A DNA stretch of 64,000 bases, taken from contig JAJCXR010000057.1 of the NCBI GenBank assembly GCA_029263315.1, forward strand, positions 62,001-126,000, given 5' to 3'. A program made the position numbers and the translations under genes. The notes beneath the pieces were generated by a model. That model was given only the letters and a program-made list of their open reading frames with translations, did not search any database and was not told the origin of the DNA. This document shows positions 25,834 to 36,686 of this stretch, in pieces (position 1 is the first letter of the stretch; every line of letters starts with the position of its first letter). Source of the stretch: Acidobacteriota bacterium. Lineage in GTDB: Bacteria > Acidobacteriota > Thermoanaerobaculia > Multivoradales > J023.

Positions 25834-27066
25834 TTGAAGAGTGTACGAGTGACGTTTCCTGGTGCCTTGGGGCACCCCTTGGCAGCCCGTATCGAGGGCG
25901 CTGGTCCCACGGCGCGTGCTTACGCGATATTTGCCCACTGCTTTACCTGCTCCAAAGATCTCAAGGCGGTCCGGCGCATCAGTCGCCAACTGGCGGAGCA
26001 TGGTATTGGCGTCCTGCGCTTCGATTTCACCGGCCTGGGCGAAAGCCAAGGTGATTTTGCAGAAACCAATTTCACCTCGAACGTCGAGGATCTTGTGGCG
26101 GCGGCGGATTTCCTGCGTCGCGAATATTCAGCACCCGAGCTCTTGATCGGCCACAGCCTGGGGGGCGCCGCCGTCCTGGTGGGGGCGCAGCGCATCGCCG
26201 AATCCAAGGCGGTGGTGACCCTCGGTGCCCCGAGCGGCACGCGCCATTTGCGAGATACACTGTTGCAAAGCAACCCGGAGCTGGAAACAGGTGAGGCGGA
26301 GGTGGTCTTGGCGGGGCGAACGTTCCGGCTGCGCAAGCAGCTGGTGCAGGACCTCGAAGAAGATCGTGTCTTGAGCGCCGTTTCTGAGTTGCAACGGGCC
26401 CTGCTGATTTTCCACTCGCCGGTGGACACTGTCGTCGGCATCGACCATGCGCGGCGTATTTATCAGGCGGCGCTGCATCCCAAGAGCTTCATCTCCTTGG
26501 ACGGTGCCGACCATCTGCTGCTGCGCGACCCCAGGGATGCTGCTTACGTCGCCGAGATGCTGGCCGCTTGGGCCAGCCGCCATGTGCTCCCCGGAGAAGC
26601 GTCCTCGACGGTTTCGGCCAAGGTCGACGACGGAGTCCCCCTGCAGCCCGGCGAAGTCTCGGTGCGCGGCGGCTCCAGCCTGCAGGTACACATTCAAGCG
26701 GGCAGACACCATTTGCTCGGCGACGAGCCCACCCATGTTGGGGGCGAGGACACGGGGCCGGATCCCTACGGCTATCTGCTGACCTCGCTGGGGGCTTGCA
26801 CGGCGATGACGCTTCGCCTCTATGCCAATCGCAAGGGCTGGCCCCTCGAAGGGGTGGAGATTCGTTTGCGGCATGGCCGTGTGCACGCACGGGATTGTGA
26901 AGAGTGCGAGAGCAGCTCCGGGATGATCGACCGTATCGACAAGACGATCCGCTTCGAGGGGGACCTCGACGCTTCGCAAAGGGACCGTTTGATGGAAATT
27001 GCCGACCGCTGTCCAGTGCACCGCTCCATGACCTCGGAAACCGTCATTCGGAGTCGTCAGCTATGA
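25834..27066 (+). CDS. bifunctional alpha/beta hydrolase-OsmC fusion protein
   Basis: About 410 residues. The first 250 form an alpha/beta hydrolase with the nucleophile elbow LLIGHSLGGAAV, an Asp in FHSPVDTVVG and a His in LDGADHLL. The rest is an OsmC domain with its two redox cysteines in LTSLGACTAMTLRLYAN and IADRCPVHRSM; OsmC proteins reduce organic hydroperoxides with these cysteines. The fusion is a known bacterial architecture whose substrate is unclear. TTG 25834 has GGGAG six bases upstream; ATG 25828 abuts that site and is less likely. Its stop overlaps the pcnB start (ATGA). Confidence 0.88.
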   Translation: MKSVRVTFPGALGHPLAARIEGAGPTARAYAIFAHCFTCSKDLKAVRRISRQLAEHGIGVLRFDFTGLGESQGDFAETNFTSNVEDLVAAADFLRREYSAPELLIGHSLGGAAVLVGAQRIAESKAVVTLGAPSGTRHLRDTLLQSNPELETGEAEVVLAGRTFRLRKQLVQDLEEDRVLSAVSELQRALLIFHSPVDTVVGIDHARRIYQAALHPKSFISLDGADHLLLRDPRDAAYVAEMLAAWASRHVLPGEASSTVSAKVDDGVPLQPGEVSVRGGSSLQVHIQAGRHHLLGDEPTHVGGEDTGPDPYGYLLTSLGACTAMTLRLYANRKGWPLEGVEIRLRHGRVHARDCEECESSSGMIDRIDKTIRFEGDLDASQRDRLMEIADRCPVHRSMTSETVIRSRQL

Positions 27067-28436
27067 AGTTTGATGGCCCAGACGAGAGCATGACGACCTT
27101 CGTGCGTCCATTGAAGTATTGGCCGGACGAAGAGGCCGACGAGGACCTGCCGGAGCGCAAGCCGCGCATCTTGGGGCGAGCCGACCATCCCGTGTCCCGC
27201 AAGCTGTTCTCGCCTGGCTCGCTCAAGGTCCTCTATCGTCTCAAGAATGCTGGCCACCGGGCCTATCTGTGCGGCGGTGCGGTGCGCGACTTGATGTTGG
27301 GCGGCGAGCCCAAGGATTTTGATGTCTGCACCGATGCCGTGCCGGACGAGCTGCGTCGGCTGTTCCGCAACGCACGTATCATCGGACGGCGCTTCCGCCT
27401 CGCCCACGTCATCTTCCACGACGGCGTGGTGGAGGTCTCCACCTTTCGACGCACGCCGGACCCCGAGGATCAGCGCAATCCCGACGACTTGTTGATCACC
27501 TCCGACAACACCTGGGGGACCCCCAGGGAAGATGCGTTCCGGCGTGATTTCACCGTCAATGCACTGTTCTACAACATCGCCGACTTTTCGGTCATCGACT
27601 ACGTCGGTGGCATCGACGATCTGAGACAGCGCTTGATTCGGGTGATCGGCGACCCGGACGTACGCTTTTGTGAGGATCCGGTACGCATGCTGCGAGCCTG
27701 TGAGTTCGCCGGCCGCCTGGACTTCACCATCGAGCAGCGCACCCAAGAGGCGATCCAAAATAATCGTCAAGAGCTCCTGAAGGCGGCCCCTCCGAGGCTG
27801 ACGGAGGAGCTTTTACAACTGCTCAAATGCGGACGCGCCGGGGTCTCGGTGCAGTGGATGCTCGATCTCGGGCTGCTCGATGTTTTACTGCCGGAAGCCC
27901 TGGCGATGGTCGAAGCTGGGGAGCGGGGCGCCGGCGATTTCAGCGGTATCCTGCCGATCCTCGATCGTCTCTGCCAGGAGGGCCGCGAGTTGCCAGATGT
28001 AGTTCTCCTGGGAGCTATCCTCTTGCCACGCATCATGCTGAGGCGTTACGAGGAAGAGAAGGGGCAGGGGCGTTTGATGTCCCTGGAGAGCTTCCGCAAG
28101 GCCGTCGACAGCACCCTCGAGCCCTTTCTGCAGCGTTTCGCCCTGGCCAACTACAAGCGTTCTAGTCTGGTGCAGGCTTTAGAAGGATTCCATCGTCTCT
28201 GCGATCAACGTTTTACGCCGGGGCAACGGGTGCGCTTCGCCAGCAAGAGTTACTTCGACGATGCCCTGGTCCTGTTCGAGATCTTGGTCCGGGCCACCGG
28301 TGAGGGTCGCGATGCCCTGGAGCACTGGCAGGCGGCTCGTCGACAGCGCCCGCGTCGACCGCAACCGCAGGTCGAGACCAAACGCCGCAGCCGACCGCGC
28401 CGTCGCCGTCGCCGTCGTCGCGGGGAGTCATCGTGA
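27063..28436 (+). CDS. pcnB: poly(A) polymerase I
   Basis: 457 residues. The nucleotidyltransferase core has YLCGGAVRDLMLGGEPKDFD with the catalytic acidic pair, then RRDFTVNALFYN. The PAP-specific segment NARIIGRRFRLAHV separates it from CCA-adding enzymes. The RNA-binding region follows (FCEDPVRMLRACEFAGRLDF), and the last 40 residues are a highly basic Arg-rich tail, typical of PcnB. It adds A-tails to RNA 3' ends and promotes decay. It starts within the stop codon of the hydrolase-OsmC gene (ATGA overlap), so the two are translationally coupled. Confidence 0.92.
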   Translation: MKFDGPDESMTTFVRPLKYWPDEEADEDLPERKPRILGRADHPVSRKLFSPGSLKVLYRLKNAGHRAYLCGGAVRDLMLGGEPKDFDVCTDAVPDELRRLFRNARIIGRRFRLAHVIFHDGVVEVSTFRRTPDPEDQRNPDDLLITSDNTWGTPREDAFRRDFTVNALFYNIADFSVIDYVGGIDDLRQRLIRVIGDPDVRFCEDPVRMLRACEFAGRLDFTIEQRTQEAIQNNRQELLKAAPPRLTEELLQLLKCGRAGVSVQWMLDLGLLDVLLPEALAMVEAGERGAGDFSGILPILDRLCQEGRELPDVVLLGAILLPRIMLRRYEEEKGQGRLMSLESFRKAVDSTLEPFLQRFALANYKRSSLVQALEGFHRLCDQRFTPGQRVRFASKSYFDDALVLFEILVRATGEGRDALEHWQAARRQRPRRPQPQVETKRRSRPRRRRRRRRGESS

Positions 28437-28470
28437 AAGCAACTCACCTTATCCGTCGACCGCCGGGATA

Positions 28471-28534
28471 CGAAGACTGCAGCGGTTACGAAGACTTCCC
28501 TATGGACGAAGACTTCCTTATGTACGAAGACAGA
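28471..28534 (+). repeat. 18-bp tandem repeat, three and a half units
   Basis: cgaagac recurs at 28471, 28489, 28507 and 28525 with period 18; units two and three (cgaagacttcc(c/t)tatg(g/t)a) differ at two positions. It lies between pcnB and sdhC. Confidence 0.85.
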
Positions 28535-28680
28535 GAGGGATGGCGGGTGGCCAATCTTCAATCTCTGGCATAGGATACCGACTACCCAATAACTCACGTT
28601 CGCAAACCGTGTGTCGAACGGGTCAGCCCCATGTCGTGGGCTCGCCAGCACACGGCCCTTGACCGCCGCGAGGAAACTCC

Positions 28681-29388
28681 ATGCAATGGATGATTGAGAT
28701 TTACCGCTCCGCCATGTTCAAGAAGGTGGTCATGGCGGTGACCGGCTTGATGCTCTTCGGCTTCGTGATCGGCCACGTGGCCGGCAACTTGAAGATCTAT
28801 CAAGGAAAGTATGTCGATGGAATCCACCAGGGTGAGTACAAGCTCGACGTCTATGCCGAAGGTTTGCGCGAGCTCGGGGCACCCGTGCTCGGCCATGGAC
28901 AGGCCCTGTGGATTGCCCGCATCGGGCTGCTGCTGGCCGTTGCCCTACATATTTGGAGCGCTTACCAGCTCACCTTGGTCAACCGCCGCGGCCGCCCGCA
29001 AGCCTACCAGAAGGTGACACCCCAAGCTTCGACCTACGCCTCGCGGACAATGCGTTGGGGCGGCGTCATCATCCTCTTTTTCATCGTCTACCACATCCTG
29101 CATTTGACCACCGGCTCGGTGCACCAGTCCTTCGAGGCGGGCCAAGTCTTCCACAATGTGGTGCGAGGATTTTCCAATCCGCTGGTTAGTGGCTTCTACA
29201 TCCTGGCCAATCTGGCCCTCGGCCTGCACCTCTACCACGGTATTTGGAGCCTCTTTCAGTCCTTGGGGCTGAACGGTCAACGTTTCAACGACTTGCGGCA
29301 CAAAATCGCGGTGGCATTTGCGCTCATCATCAGCCTCACCAACATCTCTTTCCCGGTGGCGGTGCTCACCGGGGTCGTCCATCTCTAG
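28681..29388 (+). CDS. sdhC: succinate dehydrogenase cytochrome b subunit, B-type
   Basis: 235 residues with five membrane helices, the single large b-type anchor subunit seen in Bacteroidetes-like complexes. Features include KKVVMAVTGLMLFGFVIGHV and LHIWSAYQLTLVNRRGRPQA, with further His residues in VYHILHLTTGSVHQ and GLHLYHGIWSLFQSLGL that would ligate two hemes. It anchors SdhAB and passes electrons between the Fe-S subunit and quinone. GAGGAAA lies six bases before the start. First gene of sdhCAB. Confidence 0.93.
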   Translation: MQWMIEIYRSAMFKKVVMAVTGLMLFGFVIGHVAGNLKIYQGKYVDGIHQGEYKLDVYAEGLRELGAPVLGHGQALWIARIGLLLAVALHIWSAYQLTLVNRRGRPQAYQKVTPQASTYASRTMRWGGVIILFFIVYHILHLTTGSVHQSFEAGQVFHNVVRGFSNPLVSGFYILANLALGLHLYHGIWSLFQSLGLNGQRFNDLRHKIAVAFALIISLTNISFPVAVLTGVVHL

Positions 29389-29398
29389 GAGCTCTTGA

Positions 29399-31305
<1,907 letters not shown>

Positions 31306-31306
<1 letters not shown>

Positions 31307-32058
31307 TGGATCTCAAACTGCATGTCTGGCGCCAGAAGGATGCCAGCGATCCGGGCAGCATGGTCGAATATCAAGCTAAGGACGTGAGTCCGGACATGTC
31401 GTTCCTAGAGATGCTGGATGTCGTCAACGAGTCGCTGGTACAAAAGGGCGAAGAGCCGATCGCCTTTGATCACGATTGCCGGGAGGGGATTTGTGGCGCC
31501 TGCGGCATGATGATCAACGGTGTGGCCCACGGCCCGCAGCGCGGCACCACGACCTGCCAATTGCACATGCGCCATTTCAATGACGGCGATGTCGTCTACA
31601 TCGAGCCATGGCGTTCCGGCGCCTTCCCCGTGCTCAAGGATTTGATGGTGGATCGCGGCGCCTTCGATCGCATCATTCAGGCCGGTGGTTATATTTCCGT
31701 CAACACGGGATCGGCCCCCGATGCCAACGAGATTCCGGTGCCGAAGCAGGCCGCCGACACGGCTTTTGAAGCGGCGGCCTGTATCGGTTGTGGCGCCTGT
31801 GTAGCCCAATGTCCCAACGGCGCGGCCCAGCTCTTCACCTCGGCCAAGGTCTCCCACCTCGGTTTGATGCCCCAAGGTCAACCGGAGCGCTGGCGCCGGG
31901 TGCGGGGCATGGTGGCACAGATGGAAGAGGAGGCCTTCGGCTCCTGTTCTAACCACCTGGAGTGCGAAGCGGTGTGCCCCAAGGAGATCAGCGTCGACTT
32001 CATCGCTCGCATGAATCGCGACTACATCAAGGCGACATTCAAAGGCGACGACAGCTAG
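31306..32058 (+). CDS. sdhB: succinate dehydrogenase iron-sulfur subunit
   Basis: 250 residues. Three Fe-S clusters are readable: [2Fe-2S] in HDCREGICGACGMMING with a later Cys in TTTCQLHM, [4Fe-4S] in ACIGCGACVAQCPNGA, and [3Fe-4S] ligands in SNHLECEAVCPKEI. It carries electrons from SdhA to the membrane subunit. GAGGAG precedes the start, which overlaps the sdhA stop (TAATG). Its end lies 11 bases from the convergent protease gene; a short CCCCTT/AAGGGG hairpin there has no T-run. Confidence 0.95.
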
Positions 32059-32069
32059 TCAATCCCCTT

Positions 32070-33584
32070 TCAAGGGGTGGTGTCGTCCCAACCGGCGCTG
32101 CTGCCCGCCTCGAAACCGTCGGCAAAGAGAGAAGTCGGATCTTCGAAGGGCTCGATACATCCATTGAAGGTATGGGCGGCGACGAACAGATCGATATTCA
32201 TCATCACTATGGGATGAAACTCGAGGCGGTTCTGGCCGCAGCTCGAGGCTGAGAAGTTGCAATAACTCATCACCGTGCCCGGTCCCTCCGGCGGACAGTT
32301 GAAGCCGTTGGAGCCGTCGTAGCAACCGGTGCCGAGGTTCGAGCATTCGTCGAGCGGTGGGTTGTAGCAGTGGGTGTGGGGTGAGCCGTGGTTGTGGCCC
32401 AGCTCGTGTCCCACCAGGCGGGCGTCGTTGATGATCGGAAAATTACCGCGAAAGATCTGATTGACGCTGTAGCCACCGCCGGTATTCTGGGACTCGCAGT
32501 AGCCGTCGACCCAGGCGATGCCGGAGGCCGAATTGCTGGCGGAAGATTTACCGGACAGCAGCATGGCGAAGACCCGATCCACCGACGAAAGATTGTTCTG
32601 CCAGAAAGTGCCGAATTCGTTCAAGGCCGCAGGGCTGGCCGGCGAGTCGGTATTGTCGAACGGGTCATCGTCATAGGTGGGTGGGTTGTCGGTGTCGAGG
32701 CGCAGGAAAGTGTCACCGATCAGCAACTGCAAGGCAACATCCCTCTCGTACATGACGTTCATCTCGTTGAAGAGATCCGCCATATAGTCGGTGGCGGCGG
32801 TGATGTCGTTGCCGAATTTCAGGTGGTGGAATTCGTTGTCGGTGTCGATGGCGACGACCGCCGTCAATTGTGGAATTCCGAGCTGCGAAGAGCCCACCTG
32901 TCGATGGCTCCTCGAAGGGCCGGCGGCCTCGTCCTCAAGGGCCATCGGTCCACCGGCTTTCAGTACAGCAGCCTTCGGTACAGCGGCCGTCGTTCCGCCG
33001 GGCAAGACATCGGCGTCGCAATGGGCTTGTAGGGTGGTGCCCGCCTCGTCTTCGGCCCGTTTCACATGGCGCAGCAAATGCTCTCGCGGGTTTTCAGGGC
33101 TGAGGAGGATCTCATAGCTCCGGCCATCGGGGCCGAGCAGCAGACCCCGGATATCGCCGCCGTCGGGATCGACGGATAGGGCAACTCCCAGCCGAGGATC
33201 ACCGGCGCTCCGGCCGCGGAAATAGTGCCGTCGGCTGCGCGGTACCGGTGTGGATCCAGCGTCGCCCATGAGCAAGAGGGTGCTGCCTTCGGCATAGATC
33301 TGGCGGCGCTGGAGCCTTACCGGCAACCGCTCCCCCGGTGCCACGGGAAAGCCTTGGAGCTGTAGAGTATCGTCGATCTCGGCATCCTTCAGGGCGGTCA
33401 GTAAACCGGTGGGCCACTGGAAGGTTTCGCCGTAGGGTTCGGCGTCGGGGACGGCCAGTAGGGTGCCGATAACCACTTCGGAATCGGCGACGGGGCGTAC
33501 CTCAGGCATGGCAGCGGCGAGCCACGGGATGCCAGCGAAGCTTCCGAGAGCCAACAAGAAGAGTGTGTGACGAAGTCGAAACAT
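32070..33584 (-). CDS. secreted reprolysin-like (M12B-type) zinc metallopeptidase
   Basis: 504 residues. Signal peptide RHTLFLLALGSFAGIPWLAA, a propeptide-like region of about 200 residues, then a metzincin catalytic domain: zinc motif HELGHNHGSPH and Met-turn VMSYC. Several cysteine pairs around CYNPPLDECSNLGTGC suggest disulfides outside the cell. The C-terminus ends LFADGFEAGSSAGWDDTTP, a conserved-looking tail also known from other exported proteins of gamma- and acidobacteria. GGAGG lies seven bases before the start at 33584. A 15-bp duplication encodes AAVPKAAVLK in the linker. Convergent with the sdh operon. Confidence 0.87.
   Translation of the reverse strand: MFRLRHTLFLLALGSFAGIPWLAAAMPEVRPVADSEVVIGTLLAVPDAEPYGETFQWPTGLLTALKDAEIDDTLQLQGFPVAPGERLPVRLQRRQIYAEGSTLLLMGDAGSTPVPRSRRHYFRGRSAGDPRLGVALSVDPDGGDIRGLLLGPDGRSYEILLSPENPREHLLRHVKRAEDEAGTTLQAHCDADVLPGGTTAAVPKAAVLKAGGPMALEDEAAGPSRSHRQVGSSQLGIPQLTAVVAIDTDNEFHHLKFGNDITAATDYMADLFNEMNVMYERDVALQLLIGDTFLRLDTDNPPTYDDDPFDNTDSPASPAALNEFGTFWQNNLSSVDRVFAMLLSGKSSASNSASGIAWVDGYCESQNTGGGYSVNQIFRGNFPIINDARLVGHELGHNHGSPHTHCYNPPLDECSNLGTGCYDGSNGFNCPPEGPGTVMSYCNFSASSCGQNRLEFHPIVMMNIDLFVAAHTFNGCIEPFEDPTSLFADGFEAGSSAGWDDTTP
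32959..32988 (-). repeat. 15-bp in-frame tandem repeat, two units
   Basis: ttcagtacagcagcc followed by ttcggtacagcggcc on the plus strand, encoding part of AAVPKAAVLKAG in the peptidase propeptide/linker region. Confidence 0.85.
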
Positions 33585-33671
33585 GGTGATGCCTCCGTGA
33601 TGTGATGTGATGCTAATCATAGCCGAATAGCTATGAATATGTTGGCCAGGGGCCAGGCCACCCTGGTCCAG

Positions 33672-36611
33672 CTAGCGGGAATCCGTCTTAGGCTGTAACC
33701 AGCGTTCGAGAACTTCCTGCAACTCGTGCTGTTGGAAGGGCTTAGAAATATAGTCGTTCATGCCCGCCTCGAGGCACTTTTCACGGTCTCCCTTCATGGC
33801 ATGGGCGGTGACGGCGATGATCGGCAGGTCCTTCCACCGCCTGTGCCCTCGACGACGGATTTGCCGCGTCGTTTCGTAGCCGTCGAGCTCGGGCATCTGG
33901 CAGTCCATGAGCACCAGTGCATAGTCCTTGGCTTCCAAAGCCGCCAGGACCTGGTGACCGTTGTTGGCGGCGTCGACGGGGTAGCCCAGGGCCCGCAGCT
34001 GACTGAGGGCCACCAACTGATTCACCTCGTTGTCTTCGGCCAGCAGGAGCTGCACAGCACGGGAGCCAAAGGGGCGGAGGCTGAGACCTTTGGCGGACAG
34101 GGGGATTTCGCCAGTCCCCTGGGCTACGGCCGGCGTCAGGGAAAGCTCGAACCAGAAAACGGAGCCTCTGCCGGGCTCGCTGTCGACCCCGATCCGTCCG
34201 CCCATGAGCTCCACGAGACGTCGACAGATGGCCAAGCCCAGCCCGGTACCGCCAAAGCGCCGTGAGGTTGAGTTGTCGGCCTGGGTGAAGGCGTCGAAGA
34301 GGCTGTTCTGCGCCTCTTGGGGAATACCAATGCCGGAGTCCTTGACCGAAAAACGCAGCTGAGCGCCGGCATCGTCGATACCGACCTGCTCGACCCGAAC
34401 CTCGATATAGCCTCCGGTGGTGAACTTGATGGCGTTGCCCACGAGATTGATCAGCAACTGGCGGATGCGCGTCGAGTCGCCTTGCAGGCGGGTGGGGAAT
34501 GCGTCGGTGACTTCGTAGCGCAGATCGATGCCTTTGGAGACGGCGCGCGGAATCAAAGGCTCGACGGCGGCTCTCACCACGTCCCTGAGCCGAAAATCGA
34601 CGATCTCCAAAGATAGCTTTCCGGCCTCGATTTTGGAGAAATCGAGAATGTCGTCGACGAGCTGGAGCAAACCTTCGGCGGCGGATTTGAGAATCGCGCC
34701 GTGTTTTCGCTGCTCCGGTGAGAGCTCGGTGTCGAGGAGTAGGTCGGACATGCCGATGATGGCGTTCATCGGTGTCCTGATCTCGTGGCTCATGTGGGCC
34801 AAGAAAGAGCTCTTGGCCTCGTTGGCCGCCTCGGCGGCGTCCTTGAGCTCTTCCAGTTGGCTGGCGCGACGGCGTTCCAAGGCACCGGCCACCAAATCCC
34901 CGATGATCTTGGCCAGGTTGACTTCCTCATCGCTCCAACTGCGGTGCGAGGACTCGCTGATCAACCGTAGATAGCCAGTGGAGACCTCCACCGCATTGAT
35001 CGGAACGGCGATCAAGGAGATGATGCCTTCCTTTTGCAGGGCGGTTTTCTCACCGCTGGCGATCTGCGGAATTTCGTCGAGGGAGGCGAGGCGCAGAGCT
35101 CCGTGGCTCTGGAGCTGGGAGCTCAGCCAAGGGTACCGGGTGGAGGTGGCGAGGGGCGCGGACACAAGATGGGAAAGGCCGTCGCGACAGAATTCGTGGG
35201 TCAGGGTCTCGTTCCGACCGTCCTCCTCGAATTGAATCAGCTGCATTCGATCGAGACCAAGGAAGTGACTGACTGCACGAAATGACTCGTGAATACTTTC
35301 GTCGAGTCTTTCGACCGAGGTATTGGACATGCGGGAGGATACCGAGTTGATCAAGTCATCCAGATCGATACGGTAGCGCAGCGCTTCTTCAGATCGTTTG
35401 CGGGCCGTGATATTGGTCAATGTTCCGGCCATGCGGCTGGGCCGGCCCCTCTCATCGTGGAACGCTCGGCCTTGGGTGACCACCCAGCGGGTTTGACCGT
35501 CGACCGCCAGACGATGCTCAAAACGATACGGTTTTCCACTGCGCAAGGCACTGCGGGAGATCTTGGCCAAGGCTTCACGATCATCGGGGTGAATGAGCTT
35601 GCGGAAGGTCTGGCGCTTGCCGTCGAAACCATCTCTCGGCAGGCCCAGGATAAGGCTGATGCCTTCGGACCAAATAACTTCGTCTTTGACCAGATCCCAT
35701 TCCCAAGTACCTACCTGGGCGGCGCTCAAGGCCAGCTTGAGATGTTGTTGGCTGCGTTTCAGGGCTTCCTGTGCCTGTTTCTCTTCCGTCACATCTCGAG
35801 CGATGGTGGAGAGGTACTCCAGGCGACCATTCTTGGAGTGATGGGAGAGCAAAACTTGAGAGGTGCGATACTCCCGGCCGTCGCGGTGGCGGATGATGGT
35901 GTCGCCGGACCAAACACCGTCACGGGTCGCCCCGGGCAAGCCGGCCCGAAGAATGAGCTGGCCGATGTCCGGCGGGTAGCAGTCCAGCAGAGAGCTGCCG
36001 GAAATGGGTTCCGCTTCGCCAATTCCCACCATGCGTCGACCGGCGGCATTGAGATAGAGCAACTGGCCCTCGGGATCGGCGATGGCCACGAAGTCTGTGG
36101 TCGCCCCTAGGATCGAGATGAAGCGCTCCTGGGCCTCCTCGAGCCTCTTGCGTTCGGTGATGTCGATGTACATGGCCCGGGTGCCGAGCACCAAGCCGTC
36201 GTCATCGGTTTCCGGGACAGCTCGCAACAGGGTATCGACGAGACGGCCCTCCTTGGCTCGTAGTTGGCGCTCCTTGGCATCGAGCTCCCCGTCGATGGCC
36301 TCGTGGTAACCACCGCGGAAGAGATCTCGCCGTGAGCTTGGCGAATAAAAATCCGCCAACGGTTGCCCGATCACCTCGTCCCGCTGATAGCTCAGGGTAT
36401 TGAGGAAGAGGTCATTGCAGTCACGGACGATGGGCTGATCGCCGATGGTCCAGGTGACGACACACATGACCGGAGCATCATCGAAGAAAGAGCGGCGATC
36501 CCTATCGCGCAGCTCTTCGATCTCCCGCACCCTAGAGCGTAGGTAGAGCAGCTCGGCAAGCAGCTCTTCCCAGTTCTTGCCGTCGACCTCTTCGGTCATC
36601 GCCGATCCCAT
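33672..36611 (-). CDS. PAS/GAF hybrid sensor histidine kinase with receiver domain
   Basis: 979 residues, no membrane helix. Order: three PAS domains (about 40-150, 165-280, 295-420), a GAF domain (about 430-585), HisKA with intact FLAHMSHEIRTPMNAIIG (His near 609), HATPase (NLVGNAIKFT, DSGIGI, GGTGLGLAI) and a C-terminal receiver with phospho-acceptor Asp in LVLMDCQMPELDG near 900. No HPt domain is present. Last gene of a four-gene minus-strand cluster; the HPt needed to pass phosphate on is in the first gene. The signal is unknown; PAS and GAF domains suggest redox or small-molecule sensing in the cytoplasm. Confidence 0.93.
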   Translation of the reverse strand: MGSAMTEEVDGKNWEELLAELLYLRSRVREIEELRDRDRRSFFDDAPVMCVVTWTIGDQPIVRDCNDLFLNTLSYQRDEVIGQPLADFYSPSSRRDLFRGGYHEAIDGELDAKERQLRAKEGRLVDTLLRAVPETDDDGLVLGTRAMYIDITERKRLEEAQERFISILGATTDFVAIADPEGQLLYLNAAGRRMVGIGEAEPISGSSLLDCYPPDIGQLILRAGLPGATRDGVWSGDTIIRHRDGREYRTSQVLLSHHSKNGRLEYLSTIARDVTEEKQAQEALKRSQQHLKLALSAAQVGTWEWDLVKDEVIWSEGISLILGLPRDGFDGKRQTFRKLIHPDDREALAKISRSALRSGKPYRFEHRLAVDGQTRWVVTQGRAFHDERGRPSRMAGTLTNITARKRSEEALRYRIDLDDLINSVSSRMSNTSVERLDESIHESFRAVSHFLGLDRMQLIQFEEDGRNETLTHEFCRDGLSHLVSAPLATSTRYPWLSSQLQSHGALRLASLDEIPQIASGEKTALQKEGIISLIAVPINAVEVSTGYLRLISESSHRSWSDEEVNLAKIIGDLVAGALERRRASQLEELKDAAEAANEAKSSFLAHMSHEIRTPMNAIIGMSDLLLDTELSPEQRKHGAILKSAAEGLLQLVDDILDFSKIEAGKLSLEIVDFRLRDVVRAAVEPLIPRAVSKGIDLRYEVTDAFPTRLQGDSTRIRQLLINLVGNAIKFTTGGYIEVRVEQVGIDDAGAQLRFSVKDSGIGIPQEAQNSLFDAFTQADNSTSRRFGGTGLGLAICRRLVELMGGRIGVDSEPGRGSVFWFELSLTPAVAQGTGEIPLSAKGLSLRPFGSRAVQLLLAEDNEVNQLVALSQLRALGYPVDAANNGHQVLAALEAKDYALVLMDCQMPELDGYETTRQIRRRGHRRWKDLPIIAVTAHAMKGDREKCLEAGMNDYISKPFQQHELQEVLERWLQPKTDSR

Positions 36612-36686
36612 GTTTGGGACCTGCGGATTCCACCAAGCGCTGCCGCATGGAATACCGTCAGTGAGGTGATGAAGAGTTTCCGCATT

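Noticed and set aside
28471..28534. Possible CRISPR array
   Set aside because: Units are 18 bp without unique spacers, and no cas gene is nearby.
28250..28651. Minus-strand frame encoding a repetitive VFVH peptide
   Set aside because: It is the shadow of the 18-bp repeat and pcnB tail, with no ribosome site.
32062..32078. Terminator between sdhB and the protease gene
   Set aside because: The CCCCTT/AAGGGG stem is short with a two-base loop and no T-run.
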